DNA from: Atopsyche davidsoni
Taxonomy: Eukaryota; Arthropoda; Insecta; Trichoptera; Hydrobiosidae
NCBI GenBank assembly: GCA_022113835.1
Contig: JAILWY010000011.1
Location: forward strand, 1,984,001 to 2,048,000
Direction of reading: 5' to 3'
Length of the DNA: 64,000 nucleotides
Below, piece by piece: positions 32,768 to 45,199 of the stretch (its first letter is position 1; every line of letters starts with the position of its first letter). The translations under genes and the position numbers were made by a program. Below the pieces are notes generated by a model. That model was not told where the DNA came from, searched no databases, and was given only the letters and a program-made list of their open reading frames with translations.

Positions 32768-33510
32768 GACAATACACGCGCGGCCGGACGGACTACCCGC
32801 GAATAAAATGATTGATAAATAAAAAATATATGCACATAATGTAATTTGAATTGAAGAGTGACCGTTATTGCGATACGCTGCGAAAATCATTTATCAAATA
32901 AGTATTTTTTTAAAACATCAAAATAACATTTTCAAAATGCATATTTTATAATAAAAAAAGCAATGGCGTGCGATTAGTCTAAATGCTAGGTACATCTTAT
33001 ATACTTTTGCAATTTGATTTTACACACACACATGCGGAAAGACATGCATCACCCGTTGAGGCAATACAAATACTCCCGCGGCTGGACTACCCTCGACCGA
33101 TTTATTAAATTACTCGGATAAAAAGGATGATGAATAAAAAAAATTATGCGCTGAGTGTTATGCACTAGTAACACATTTTTAAAATGCATAAGTTTAGTTA
33201 GTCTTAATACAAGGTGCATTTACTATACTCTGCTATTTGATTTTACACACGCATATATATATATATATATATATATACAGGGTGTCCAAAAAGAGTAATG
33301 TGAATAGTGAGCGTTATTGCGATATGCTGCGAAAATAATCAAAAACGGGTCAACAAAACGCTGAAGTATATTATTTAAATAACATTTTTAAAGTGCATAT
33401 ATTATTTTAAAAAAACCAATGGTGTGCGGTTAGTCTAAATCCAAGGTACATCTACTATACTCTTGCTATTTGATTTTACGCACACATATATATATATATA
33501 TATATATAGA
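32768..33510. repeat. Tandem array built on a transposon 5' end
   Basis: Three units of about 210-440 bp carry, in order, a GTTATTGCGATATGCTGCGAAAAT block (about 32862, 33311, 33548), CATTTTTAAAGTGCAT, CAATGGTGTGCGGTTAGTCT, AAGGTACATCTACTATAC, TATTTGATTTTAC and a (CA/TA)n end. The first block is the 5' end of the element at 33511-34064. A GGTGTCCAAAAAGAGTAAT end lies at 33280. The CAATACACGCGCGGCC phrase at the island's edge recurs degenerately at 33063, so the array abuts the promoter island. Confidence 0.8.
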
Positions 33511-34064
33511 GTGTCCAAAAAGAGTATCGGATGAATATGAATAGTGAAAGTTATTGCGATATGCTGCGAAAATTTTTGAGCCAAGAGATACAGGAGTTTC
33601 AAGGTTTCAACTCAAGAACGTGGTTCCAACAAGACACTTGCTATACATCCCATCAATCAATTGAAGCTGTGAACGAATTATACCCAATAAGGTCATTTCA
33701 CGTAGAGGTAACATCAACTGGCCTCCCAGAAGCCGCGACCTTAGCCCTCTTGGCTATTTCGTATGGGGATACCTTAAAAGTAGGGTTTATGAAAATAATC
33801 CGACAAATCTAACGGAATTGAAACAAAGCATCAGATCAGAAATGGCAGCAATATCGAGGGCTATGTGTCAGCGTGTTATCAGCAATCTTCGTTCCAGATT
33901 AGAAGAGTGCCAGCAGCGCGTAACAGTCACCATTTGGATAACATCATCTTTTGAAAATAATTTTCCATTTTGTATTCTTATAATCAACAATAAAAAAAAA
34001 TACTTGATTACTAGTAGTTTTTGTTATTCTGAACTAACAAATACCCGATACTCTCTTTGGACAC
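33511..34064 (+). mobile_element. Tc1/mariner-type element, deleted copy 1
   Basis: The ends GTGTCCAAAAAGAGTATCGG (33511-33530) and the complement of 34045-34064 match at 18 of 20 positions and sit next to TA. The interior keeps only the last third of a transposase: TWFQQD (second catalytic Asp) near 33620, then after a frameshift NWPPRS-DLSPLGYF-WGYLKSRVYENNP and NLTELKQSIRSEMAAIS to about 33920. The third Asp of the SPDL-PLD motif is Gly. The N-terminal DNA-binding half is deleted. The same deletion appears in the copy at 62663-63156. Confidence 0.85.
33600..33925 (+). pseudogene. Broken Tc1/mariner-type transposase, C-terminal part
   Basis: Two frames together cover the C-terminal catalytic region of the widespread insect transposase group with WFQQDGA-like and WPPRSPDLTPLD motifs. 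Here WFQQD is intact, the following GA-T-HTA has become T-C-Y-T-S-H, a one-base shift occurs near 33710, and PLD is PLG. It cannot encode an active enzyme. Confidence 0.82.
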
Positions 34065-34567
34065 CTAGTACAATAGTTGATACTTTGAAAATGATTCGAA
34101 ACCACACCCCCAAGCTTACACGGCCGGTGCATTGTCCGATTATACTAACGAACCACTGCAACTTAGCGAGAATTTTTAACAATCATATCCCATGTATGAA
34201 ACAATTAAATATTGTCTTTCTTGCAATACTAGACTTTTAACCAAAGTACCGAGTGAAGCATTTTAATCCGATCTGGATATTATTTTTAAAGTCTATTTAT
34301 TTTAGCCGATAAACGATATGATTAAGTACATACAAAATCATACTTATTGTGACGGTCTTCACAAAAATCAAATATATATATATTCTATGTATTGTATATT
34401 TTTTTATTTGGTAAATTTACAATAGTTCTTATGGTTGTAACATGGTGTGGGGCTATCCCCTGATCTTGCGCGAAGGTTGTAAGAAAAATATTTGAAAGGA
34501 CTCTTTTTCTGCATGAGTTGATATATAATACAATATATTGCCTATTAAAAATGTGTTTTATTTACTT
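34065..34567. other. AT-rich non-coding stretch
   Basis: No gene seen. Confidence 0.4.
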
Positions 34568-35035
34568 TGCATTTAAGTTTCATCGAAAGAGATAAATATT
34601 TTTAAATATATTTTAATTCAGTGAATAAAACTGCTTGCTTTGATTTTAAACTAGTGACAATATATCTAATATGATTTATCAGATATTGAAATGTTTAGTT
34701 TAGGAGATATACATTAAGATAAATATATTATTAATAATGTGCAACTAAAACACATACATCGAGTTTTTTTTATTTAATTAATTACATATGTAAATATGAT
34801 AATCATAAAATTTCAATGCCACCATCGATTTATTCTTTCATCGGGTCGCATTAATAATTTTACATATGAATGATAAAAATAATGACGCGATGTCGCAATA
34901 CGAAATAGTACAATCGCCGTTTTTCGTAAAGCACGTTACACACGCAGCGACACGACTTGCGACCGATTCGAAATCAACCTACAATTTCCCATTATTTATG
35001 GTGTTTTTTTAATGGTTTTGCTAAAGTAAACAACT
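34568..35035 (+). repeat. Dispersed repeat S, forward copy
   Basis: Matches the complement of 41020-41465 in blocks along its whole length: AAGAGATAAATATTTTTAA, ATAAAATTTCAATGCC, TGATAAAAATAATGACGCG, TACAATCGCCGTT and a TTACACACGCAGCGAC MITE-type end. The two copies lie about 6 kb apart in opposite orientation and could pair. The MITE core continues to about 35110. Confidence 0.75.
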
Positions 35036-35110
35036 CAAAAAAAGTGGCTATCTCCCAGTCGCCAATACGTTTTCAATTGTGTCGCAAAAGCTTTACAATA
35101 CAATTGACTG

Positions 35111-36295
35111 ACAATAATATTTGTTCAATTATTAATAAAAAAAATAATTATATCTAGCTATATCTCAACAGTCAAAACCGGTTTATTTCACTTCTTTTTG
35201 TATTTAATTTAGATGTTTTTCATTATTTTATTACTACAAAAAAAATTATACCCGTCTGTCGTTTTACGCGTCGATTGAGAACGAGCAAAAAACTGTAACT
35301 TTTTTGAACTCACATATTTTTTCTGTTTATTTAAAGTGCTATAGCATATTTTTTTTCATTTAGAATGCTTTATAAAAAAATATTTTTTTCGTATTATTTA
35401 TTTTTATTTGAGACTGCATTTTTTCATTTGAATAGCAACAAGTCCCCATACATTTTTACTTATAAAAGTTAGAGCACTAATAGATCCAATCCCCAAAATC
35501 AACTTAGCGGATTCATTGGTGTAATTTAATAATTTAATAATTTTAATAAATATTTTTTTCCGCCTGTAAATTATTAAATAAAACAAATATCTAAATACAA
35601 CAGATTTTTCAGTTGTGAAGTTGAAAATCAAATACAGCCATAATATAAAAAAAACAGTCAAAATTATGACATATAATAAAAATTTGTCTTAAAGCTATTT
35701 TTTATATATTTTTATAAATATATATATATTTATATTTAATGTTCAGTATAAATTAGTAACTTGGTTTTGAAAAAATATTTATAATAAATAATGGTACGTA
35801 CATGGTATAAAGGGAAAGTATAAAACTTTTTTAAAGTTTGAATCTCTTTGAAGATCTTGAAGTATTTCTTAAGTTTAAAACTTTGAAGACTAACCCGCAC
35901 CTTTTTGAACCTACCCCCGCACTTTCATGACCGGAAATTGGCAAGAATATTAAGCTTACAATACACTTAAGGGTTGTTGATTGACATGATAATCTGTACA
36001 GTAAAATTATTTCGAAACATTTTTTAACCTGATTATCGCAAATAATCTATTTGACAACCGTAGCTGTGCATCTGAGCAAGAATATAAAACAGTATATGCA
36101 TGTGTGTAATTAGGCACTAGATGTACATTTATTTATAAAGAATATCTGTTGAAAAAAAAATTATTATTATAATTTGTAGTTTTTAAAATGCCTTCTTGCT
36201 TGCTTACTTGCCGTGGGATGATCATGTCATAAATAAACGAGTCATGCACATATTGCTCAATGAAAGCTCAACTACGAAATATAGCCTAATGCTTG
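35111..36295. other. AT-rich non-coding stretch
   Basis: Very high A+T with long homopolymers. No gene seen. Confidence 0.5.
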
Positions 36296-36420
36296 TGCAA
36301 AGAAAAATCGTATAAAGAGGCATTGGAGGGAGGAAGCTAACGTGGATGCGGAATCAAAGAGTACAGCCGAACTCATAAGACTGCCCTGCGATAGAGATAT
36401 GCTCAGTGAAATAGTAATTA
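36296..36420 (+). repeat. Non-LTR retrotransposon 3' fragment
   Basis: Contains GGCATTGGAGGGAGGAAGC, ACGTGGATGCGGAAT, GAACTCATAAGACT and ATGCTCAGTGAAAT, the same order as 45350-45470. Confidence 0.7.
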
Positions 36421-36820
36421 CTTGTGGTGAAACATTTTTTTGCTTTATTGATAAAGCTTATTTATATTTAAAAAAAGAGAAATTGCTTGCCTTGTTATAG
36501 AAGTCATCGCACGCCACTGGAATTCAGTTATGTATAAACATAACAGCATTAGGGAAGAACAAGCCACGAAGAGTCTCAATTCACAGTGTCACAGTGAAAA
36601 TAGCTATATTATAGAGGAAAAAATACTACTCTATGGTAATGTGATATCTCTCTTCGTAAAAATTCTGAAACTTATCGCATTAAACAAAATAGAACCTCCC
36701 CAGTCCTCGGCGCTGAGGGTCGCGATCTCCAGTGCGGGATATAAGATTCCTAATCAGCAATGGGGAAGTTTTGCGAATATTTCGTGGAGCTGGTGTCGCT
36801 TTCGGAATAGTTCCGGAAAC
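36421..36820. other. Non-coding; hAT-like end at 36509
   Basis: A GCACGCCACTG end lies at 36509-36519. No supported gene; the 147-codon frame starting at 36530 has no recognised motif. Confidence 0.35.
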
Positions 36821-36862
36821 CCCCCCCCCCCTCCCCCTTCAGGGTGCCGGGGGGGGGGGGAG
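36821..36862. repeat. C-run/G-run inverted repeat
   Basis: About 13 C plus 5 C, a short spacer with CAGGGTGCC, then about 12 G. The strand complementarity allows a hairpin; the runs could also form a G-quadruplex or i-motif. Confidence 0.7.
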
Positions 36863-37014
36863 TCAGGGGCGCGCAACCCTTGCGAAAAAATAATTCATTT
36901 TACCAATTCATTTTTTGAACGATGTACGCATCAAATGTGTCATCAAAAGAACGATTTTTATACTTTACAGTAAAGCTTTATAAAGCGAAACTGCTATTAT
37001 TGACTGCTAATATT

Positions 37015-37110
37015 GTTCAAGGAACCTCATAAAAGGTTGGTGAGCATTTTTTTGAACATGTCTCTATTCTGGGCCAGTCTCACGAGTCCGGCTGCTTGAC
37101 ATAGAAAAAC
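37015..37110 (-). repeat. Non-LTR retrotransposon 3' fragment, reverse
   Basis: Shares ATGTCTCTATTCTGG and GTCTCACGAGTCCGGCTGC with 48180-48230, the reverse-oriented copy. Confidence 0.7.
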
Positions 37111-38030
37111 GAAATAATTCATATTTATAAAATATTGCACCGCAAAACTTATCGCTTTATTAAATAAATATTTTGGTAACAGGTATTAAAAATATTTTAT
37201 GCATACATGAATAAAAAATTTATATAAATATATATATATTAGCAGGGTTGGCGACCCCTTCCCCGGGTCACCCCAAGCGCACTTTGAAGTTATGGGTCCA
37301 TTTTTCTTTATTGGCCAATGTCTAATACTTACTTTTTATCTGCGGATATGCGAGAGGAGAGGCCGCCGCGGTAGGTAGGTAGACATCCTTTCCAGGGGAA
37401 CCAGCCCGGCACGCCATTACCCGCAACAACACCGCTACTGGCGCACTCAAACAAGCGTTTATTTATTCATCACAAGTAACTCCAATTTAATTACAATTTT
37501 TTTTTTTGACAAATGATATATATATCATTTATTTGTTTATATAATGTTGAATAAACGGTTGTTTCAAGTGACTTGATATCACACAAAGTATGCGTATATT
37601 TTATCAAAAGTGTACAGGATTTCAAGGCACACTTTGAGTAAACCGCGTTTATTTAATAAGTAACGTGATACTCTGATAAAAATACTTTTTTAAACAAATT
37701 ATGCTTATTTTTTATATAATATATATATATTTATAATCTGGTGCTCCAAACAAGTAGACGCCTTTTAAGCAAAGTATGGTTAATGGTAATCCAGTTTCAA
37801 GCTATAATGTACTGTCATTAAGAATCGAATAAAAGCCGCGTAGAAAAATCATAGGGGAGAGTGGGCCTGTGGATATATATTCGCTGTAATGTATTCTTCA
37901 GCCTCCACCCCACTCTCCCCGCGAGCTATCCGGTCCGAAATCCGAACATAAATTTGCAAACTTTATTTTAGAGCACTGTCCATGCTCTGTTGTTTTTGTC
38001 GCGCGTCTTCATAGGAAACGAGGGGCGGAT
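37111..38030. other. Non-coding with one balanced patch
   Basis: A balanced patch at 37855-37960 includes CACCCCACTCTCCCCGCG. The rest is AT-rich. No gene. Confidence 0.4.
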
Positions 38031-38033
38031 TTG

Positions 38034-38035
<2 letters not shown>

Positions 38036-38104
<69 letters not shown>
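38036..38104. repeat. (TA)n microsatellite
   Basis: About 34 TA units, followed by a MITE-type end CTGCCTACACATGCTGCG at about 38145. Confidence 0.95.
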
Positions 38105-38105
<1 letters not shown>

Positions 38106-38185
38106 GCAAAATCAAAGAGCAGAAGTACTTATCGTCTGTTTAATCTGCCTACACATGCTGCGTTACAAACGGTGATTAACGAATT

Positions 38186-39049
38186 ACGTTTTATTTTGCG
38201 GTATTTACTAACACACCCATAATACCGAGACGGTATTGGATAATTATTTTATATTTTGGTTGGTTATCCGGACACGAAAATGACTTGTTTCATCCCTTTA
38301 AATAAGCTTAAGGTGTTCTGTAATTATTTTTTCACAATGCACCCCTGACCAGAAAGAATTTCCCGGATTCCCAGGAATCAAACATCCCCTCCCACCTCTT
38401 CCGCACCCCCGACCTCCTCACTTCTTCCGTCCTTTAGAAAATTCCCTACACACAAAGAAATAGGCAACTTGTACGTACTCCCGAGGTATTTTCGCAGAAT
38501 GTGAAAAACTTTGACTCCGTCCGCACTGCCGGCGGGCAAGCAGCTCCGGGCTGTTTGCTGCGGTGTCAAAAATCACCACCGACTGAGACTTTCCGCAAAT
38601 TGGTCGCCATAGGCAAATTTTGATGTTCAAGCCCACAACACCATTGGTTGTTGCTTTGTATAATATTTCAATACAATTCGTCTCTGAGCTACTTGCCAAA
38701 AGTTTGGGATTCGCCTGCCAGGATGGGGAACGAGCCACTGAGCCAAACAACTATAATCATTTTGTCTTTAAAAAAAAGCACCTGTAGATTTTAAAGCAGA
38801 TGTTCAACTAATTTACATTTTCACAAGTATTGCACTGTGCATAATTAGTTGATTGTTATATGCGAATTGGTTTATTTTTCAATATATAGAGTGTCCCAAA
38901 ATAAACGCAAGATTTGAATTAAATAGAAATCGCTTTAGTCTTTCGGTTGTTATTTTTTAAATGAATCACAAAGTCAAAAATTGTTTTTTTTTAAGTGTTC
39001 CCAAAACTTTACTGCAAAAAAGCAAGACTGGTGTCATCTCAAAAAAGTG
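38186..39049. other. Non-coding; lone transposon-like end at 38890
   Basis: GAGTGTCCCAAAATAAACGC at about 38889 looks like a Tc1/mariner-type terminal repeat, but I found no partner. No gene. Confidence 0.35.
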
Positions 39050-39260
39050 ATTTTAAAGTGTCATTGCATTGAAGACGACCGGTGGGGAATTTAATGACAA
39101 CGGCTGTCAAAGCCTGCGTACGCACCTGTGCGGGAGTTTGATGCGGACTTATTGAATATTCAGTGTCTTCCAGGTCCGGAGACCAGGTCGTGAGGACGAG
39201 GCCATCCCCTTCCTGGCCGTGATGAGCTTCGGGGATGATATCCTTTGTTCGGACAGCGCA
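39050..39260. promoter_or_regulatory. Candidate cis-regulatory island
   Basis: Balanced block with GGGGAATTTAATGACAACG, TGCGTACGCACCTG and TTATTGAATATTCAG. Apparently single copy. Upstream of the T-box gene. Inference only. Confidence 0.25.
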
Positions 39261-40499
39261 GGGGTGGCGGCGCGTTGCTAGGCGCCCGGGGGGTGCGTGG
39301 AATAGTTTTGGGGTAGTTTTACTGTGTTTTTGTGTGCGAGGGTGAAATTCTCCAAAGATACGCGGAAATTCAGCGAGAATTTTCTTATCTTAAGTTATTA
39401 TTAATTCAAGTCATTTTTATACTTGTCCTGGCAGGTGAATTCCAAACTGATATATTTAGACTCACGCCTGCTTCAGTTTGGTCTTAGACACTTTCTATTG
39501 ATATTGCATGTATCAATACACATTGATTCCTTGCATTGTTTGCTTCATGCTTACCTACATTATATACATCAGTGGCGTGCGGTCTACATAAATAAACAAG
39601 CAAGAAACTTTCGAAATTTGTTTACTTTTCGTATTCAAGACGTTCTTTGATAGTGAAATATTTATTTTATTAGATATGATATCAAATACGACAAATCGAC
39701 TTATTTAACATTTTAAATAAACCCACATTTTTTTATCTATCCATTACTTTAATAATAAAAATGTTGTATATTTTTTAAGACAACGAAGGTGTGGGTTTGA
39801 GTCTCCGTGGATTCGTGAAAAATAATCGATGATTTTCGATTAAATTAATGTTGTAAAAGCTTACTTCTTCTCCAAGTGCCTCTCATCAGAAGAGGTTGGA
39901 GACATTTCCATTTCAATTCTCCTATATAAAACCTTGATTTTTATAAGCTTGAAAGCTATTTTAATATATATTTATACTAAGTTGATAATTGAGGCGTTTC
40001 GATGGTTCGGATAATCGAATCGATTTATTCGGCCGTGCGCGCATACCCTCGTCCGCTTTCGAAGAATTCGTGTTTTATAGGAAATTGATAGCAAATATGT
40101 CGGCGGCCGACTCGGACAAACATGGACGATTTCAGGAATGCAACATTCAAAATAAAACAAGATGGCCCGCCGCGCTGTGTGGTCCGGGGCGCCTCGATAG
40201 GAAAATAGACCTCCGCAAAATGGCGTCCCCGTGTTTCATTTACGCCATCCATCATTTTATTTGCAGCGTCATAGTTGAGTATCAACAGTTTTGATCTTGG
40301 ACGAACTTGAATCATCATTTTTCATCAATGCAGGTGTATTGTGTTTCGCACTTGCATATGACTATTAATTTTTTTGTTTGCATGTATCAGGATGAAAAAT
40401 AAATATATAGTGGATTGGCTTACCTGGAATCGAATCCTGGACTCGAAGATCGCTTAAAGGCAGTAGCGGCTAGAAAAAGAGAAGTTTTTTTATTGTCAG
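39261..40499. other. Non-coding; hAT-like end at 39570 and ATGG-rich patch
   Basis: CAGTGGCGTGCGG starts at 39570. The patch 39990-40300 contains AACAAGATGGCCCGCCG and AAAATGGCGTCCCC motifs and short frames on both strands without recognised domains. A tRNA B-box-like block, GGATTCGATTCCAGG, is on the minus strand at about 40428. Confidence 0.35.
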
Positions 40500-40965
40500 T
40501 TGTGTCGTAGCGTGTATGGAGGGTTTTATATATTAGCTTTAATAAGCAAGACGACGCTATTGGCCGGTCACTAATAGATTGGCAATTGTGTAGCAACGCG
40601 TGTAGGAAGCTTTGCAGTTTGGCTTCAGTAAACAACTCAAAAGAAGAGCTTGTCGATTGTGTCGCAACGCGTGTGAGAGGCTTTGTGGCTTAACCCAAAT
40701 ATGAATATCAAAATACGATGCTATTGACCGGTTACAAATGGGTTGGTGAAGCAAGTCGAGACACTTTTTCCAGGAGCGTCGTCGCATTTTTTGTACCCCC
40801 GGATGAGACGTCATGGCCGGTCTTAAATTTGAAATATTTCAAAATCAATTATTGCCGTCTCGCTCTAGCACACGTGACTGGCGCGCCAGAGAGAGAGACG
40901 GCAATAGCTGAATTCATCAAGCCCCCTACACACGCGGCGAGACTACTTGCGACCGACCAATAACG
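40500..40965. repeat. Cluster of MITE ends
   Basis: TGTCGTAGCGTGTATGGAGG (about 40503), GTAGCAACGCGTGTAGGAAGC (about 40589) and GTCGCAACGCGTGTGAGAGGC (about 40660) recur every 70-90 bases. A reversed CCCCTACACACGCGGCGAG follows at 40921. Between them is a non-repetitive block with CACGTGACTGGCGCGCC. Confidence 0.65.
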
Positions 40966-41019
40966 CTTTTAAACCAATTTAAAACATACATGTGACTGGC
41001 GTACAGCTTCTTGTTTCAC

Positions 41020-41465
41020 ATAGGCAAAACCATTTTAAAAAAAACACCATGAATAATGGTGAATTGTAGGCTGATCGCGAGTCGCGTCGCTGCGTGTGTA
41101 ACGCGCTTTGCGAAGAACGGCGATTGTACTTTTTCGTATTGTGACAGCGCGTCATTATTTTTATCATATGTATAATTATTAATGACAGAATGGCTCGATG
41201 GCGGCATTGAAATTTTATGGTAATCTTATTTGCATACGTATATATTTAAAAACCCGATGCATATGTTTTATTTCACATAATTAATAAAATGGTTTTATTT
41301 TGAGACATCTCCTGATACTAAGCATTTAAATATATAATAAATCATGTTAGATATATTGTTCAATGCATTGTTCACTTAATAAGCTTAAAAAAACATCACC
41401 ATTTAAACATATGCTTAAAAATATTTATCTCTTTTAGATTGTTTTAACTTAAATGCCTTCCGCTC
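41020..41465 (-). repeat. Dispersed repeat S, reverse copy
   Basis: Inverted partner of 34568-35035, with the MITE-type end GCGTCGCTGCGTGTGTAACGC at about 41085. Confidence 0.75.
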
Positions 41466-41639
41466 GCAAAGTAAAGATAGCGTTTGTATAATTGGCAGTA
41501 GATTGAGCCTATCCAGTTTTAATTACTTTAGTTTATCAATAAAGTCGTTGAGTTTTTTTTATAAAAAACTAAAGAAAAAAAGACCACACGTGCAATTTAT
41601 CTACTCTACAATTCTTAGTATTATATCAACAAAGAAATG

Positions 41640-41740
41640 TTATCTATTTTCTTTTGAAGTGCATTGCGCAGGATGTGAACTCGCGATCTTTGGCTATCAA
41701 GCAAAAGCGATAACCCCAATTAGGCTAATTGCGGATTATT
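41640..41740 (-). repeat. tRNA-like sequence (SINE head or tRNA pseudogene)
   Basis: On the minus strand an A-box-like TTAGCCTAATTGGGG is followed by a possible anticodon stem-loop (CTTTTGC-TTGATAG-CCAAAG, one mismatch) and a B-box-like GCGAGTTCACATCCTGCG at tRNA spacing. The acceptor stem is not clear. Confidence 0.4.
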
Positions 41741-42129
41741 TATGATAAGAAATCTTCACAGATATAAAAAAAATAATTTTATATCAAAAACAAAATTGAG
41801 ATTCTTATACAACATCGTGACGTTGTCTTGGCTTCGAAGAGTTTTGATATAATATGCTTGTTTTATAAAATATGAACTTTTTTGGTAGGTCTCAATAGGC
41901 TTTTTGCCTCAAGAGATTAATCGATGCTGCCTTAAGTTTCTAGACATCAACTCTATACGGAAGCACTGAGACAGCATTAAATTTAAATTAGTAAGTTTAT
42001 GTCAATCATTTGCATTGAAAATGATTTGAATAATTTAAAAAATTAAGGTCGCGTTGTTACGTAATCGTCGGTTAATCACGTGCTGGGAAATTCCTGAGAA
42101 AATCCGATGTATAAGGTTTTAGAGGAGTT

Positions 42130-42280
42130 TAAAATACACTAGGGTTTCTCACAATCAACCAAGCGTCCATAATCTTGTAATTGGTAAGCCATTCGTCGGC
42201 CGACATAACACTTTTTATGGGATAATCAGCTGATTCCGGAAATCCCTTGCGCACTGACCAGCCAAAACAGAGTTGCTCTA
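42130..42280. promoter_or_regulatory. Candidate cis-regulatory island
   Basis: Balanced block with TCACAATCAACCAAGC, CATAATCTTGTAATTGG, TTTTTATGGGATAATC and TCAGCTGATTCC. Single copy within the window. Inference only. Confidence 0.25.
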
Positions 42281-42297
42281 CGTTGCCTCGTTAAAAC

Positions 42298-42340
42298 ATC
42301 GACGTTTCGGTCTCGGTATCAGCACCATTTTCAAAGAAAT
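42298..42340 (-). repeat. CTGAAG-hairpin-GAAAC motif, copy 3
   Basis: The minus strand reads TTTGAAAATGGTGC, GATACC, GAGACCGAAACGTCG. Same layout as 18700-18760. Confidence 0.5.
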
Positions 42341-45199
42341 TATACTCCATTCCAGGCGGTTGTGGAGTAACTCCAATTAAACCGGTCGATATTAATTTCA
42401 CAATGGTGATGGTGATTTTTTTTATCAATCAATTAAAATAACGCGCAATGCAGTCCCAATCGGCTTTTCCGATCTCGTTTCATTTTCCGTTTAATTGTAT
42501 CCCCCTCCCCCAACACCTGCGTAATGTCGGGGAATTAATTATTATTATTATTGCAACACTTGTCTTGTTCGCACGAAGGCGACCGCACGCCACTGGCTCT
42601 CAACTTTTCTCGCTCGCATCACCCGTATTGAAATTTGCGTTAAACGAAATAATCTAGAATATTTTTGTAAGCATTATATACATGGGAGGCCGTTATCTTT
42701 GATCAAAAATTATGAATAGCACAACGGCTAGAAGAATACGATATTTTTTATATGTGCGTAAATCTTATATTAAAGGGTCTCGGGGCGCGCGAACCGCAAG
42801 TTGGCGACCGCTGGGCAGGACTGGTCCGACGAGTGAGTGTCTGACGAGGTCGAATTAACTTCTTGCTGTGCTTTTTTCCAGCGTTTACCTGGAAAACCCT
42901 CCAGCACGCTTGGACTGTTTCTGACTCCAGAAACACCGTCGGCAGTGCCTCTGAAGATGGGATGGGATATGTCTCACAATCGCACTTATCCCGGCGGAAT
43001 ATGTCGTAAGTCACAGATCAAAATATCGACGTGGACCGATAGAATCAGTGGCAGTCCCTGAAGTTTTTTTTTTCACTTTACTTGATAAAACATCTAGCAA
43101 GTAATAATTATAACATTTTTTTAATATACACGAACTCCGCACGCCACTGTGCCCATACAAAGTAACCATTTAATTTATGTAGTTTCTAATGAATTATTCT
43201 ACTAAATAGCGATTACGTGCAGTCAGACAAGTAAACACACTTTTACTATTTATATATGTGAATATAAATATATATATGTTTGTACAATTTTTTTTAAATT
43301 TAAATATTTTATATCTTGTTTTAGTTTTTTTTTTTACGTATAAATGTCAAGTTATTGTTTTTATACGTCGATGAATAAAGTATCGGAAAGAATTTTCTTT
43401 TGTCTTAAATATGTTATATTTGTTTATATAATTAAGCGTTGTGCATAATATTATTTCACTGTTACTAAGGGCTAATAAGATAATAATAAAAAATAGCTTG
43501 ATGGTTGTGATAAAATTAACTATGTGAAATATGGGTAAATTGAGCAAACATATATATTATAAGATGGATGGAGAAAATAAAACTCACTGAAGATTTAAAA
43601 TGTATATAGATTTCCAAAATATGGGCCTTTTGGGTATTTTATAAAAAAAAAATTGTTTGATACTTTTGATGCGTTTGTAATGTTAATAAATTAGATATAT
43701 TAGTGAAATTCACATTTTATTTAATTAGATTATATTTATTTTGTTATAATTTATTTATTCTGATACCTGTAAATAATTGATTAATATTATAATATTTATT
43801 TATTATAATTAATGGTAAAACGCCATCGCGCGATGGATAGAAAACTAAAGTAAATAGCGCGCCTTCGGTAGCTTTAAAATCGTAAGGATTTAAAACATTT
43901 TTTTGCATGCTAACTTAAATAAATAAATAATTGTATAAATGTATTTAATTAATATTGAAAAACATTCGATATAAATAAATTATATTAGTAAAATAAATTA
44001 AAAAATTCTATAAATACGTTGTTTTTGATTTTTTTCCTTCCAATATAAACATCATATAAAATAATTGTTTTGTGTTTATCAGTTCAGTTGTGATCTTGAA
44101 ATACCTCGATTTTTTTGTAATTTTTGTATTTTTAATATGATTTATAGTATACTGACTATCTTATTGCAAATCTGAGTTAAAATAATATTGAATCGCGTCA
44201 TAACTTATTTTTATATTTACAATTTAAAAGTTTTCAATCTAGATAACCAAAAAATACGTCTTTTTTAATCGCAGATCATTATGAAAACGTTTCTGTATTT
44301 AGCTGTTAGATGATGAGTCGAGATAAGAATTATGTTGCTGCTAAAAGAACCTGCCACTTAATGCCTTCATAATGCGATTATGTTCATCACGAAACAAAGA
44401 ACTATTAAATATTATAGACTAAAAATTACGCATCATTAATATTCGTGGACTTTTTTTGTACAATATTACGTACGGTTCGATTTCCGCACGGGAGGTCTTA
44501 AAAACCTCCAGATCGCAAAACCGGAGGGAATATAATACCAACCGGACATTTCATGGGTGAAAAGAGCCTGTTAAGACTCACCATAATGCCTGTGACCTTG
44601 AAAAAAATCAGAATGGGTATGATATGTGATACATGAGTGAGTAAAGATTTTAGTATGATGTCGTTTAGAGTAGAAGCTGTTAAAGTAAAAATCTATGTTC
44701 TGTGACTCTTGTGGTGTAAACGCGATATGATGCGATTGAAGGCTATTAAGTTTTGATTTCTCCGGCCTTCTGTAGAGGTGGTTCTCAAGTCCCATGCGTA
44801 CAGCTGTCAAAATACCAACTCGTAGTGATGTGCCGTGCAGCTAGAAGTGGTCTTGGGTTTGACGCAACCGGTTTGGGAGATCGAAATTTAACGACGAACC
44901 CGCAAATAGGTACGCCATAAAAAAACCTGTACACCAACATGACTATGTACTTGTAGCCAGAGCAGTAGTGTGTAGCTTGTACAAGCGATATATATAAATA
45001 AATAAATATATATATACATATATATAAAAAAATATGTATATATAGTATGTATATATATATATTTATACATTTTTTTCTCGGGTACTTTGAAAAACGGAAA
45101 CACGTTGAAGATTCACCAAATGCAAAGTAGTCCCAGTTTTTCTTTATGGGATTGATACCTGAATACTTAAGGCAGCAATCATGAAAAAATCAAGGCATT
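42341..45199. other. Non-coding; hAT-like ends at 42585 and 43139
   Basis: AT-rich except 42440-42660 and 42770-43060, where short frames lack recognised motifs. CCGCACGCCACTG occurs twice in the same orientation (about 42583 and 43137). The stretch 43160-44460 is nearly featureless A/T. Confidence 0.4.

Noticed and set aside
32446..32835. Several Arg/Pro-rich frames on both strands of the promoter island
   Set aside because: Overlapping frames on both strands with CpG-driven amino acids; no conserved pattern.
39570..43149. Large hAT element between CAGTGGCGTGC at 39570 and the reverse ends at 42596 or 43149
   Set aside because: Flanking 8-mers do not match in either pairing and no transposase remnant lies between.
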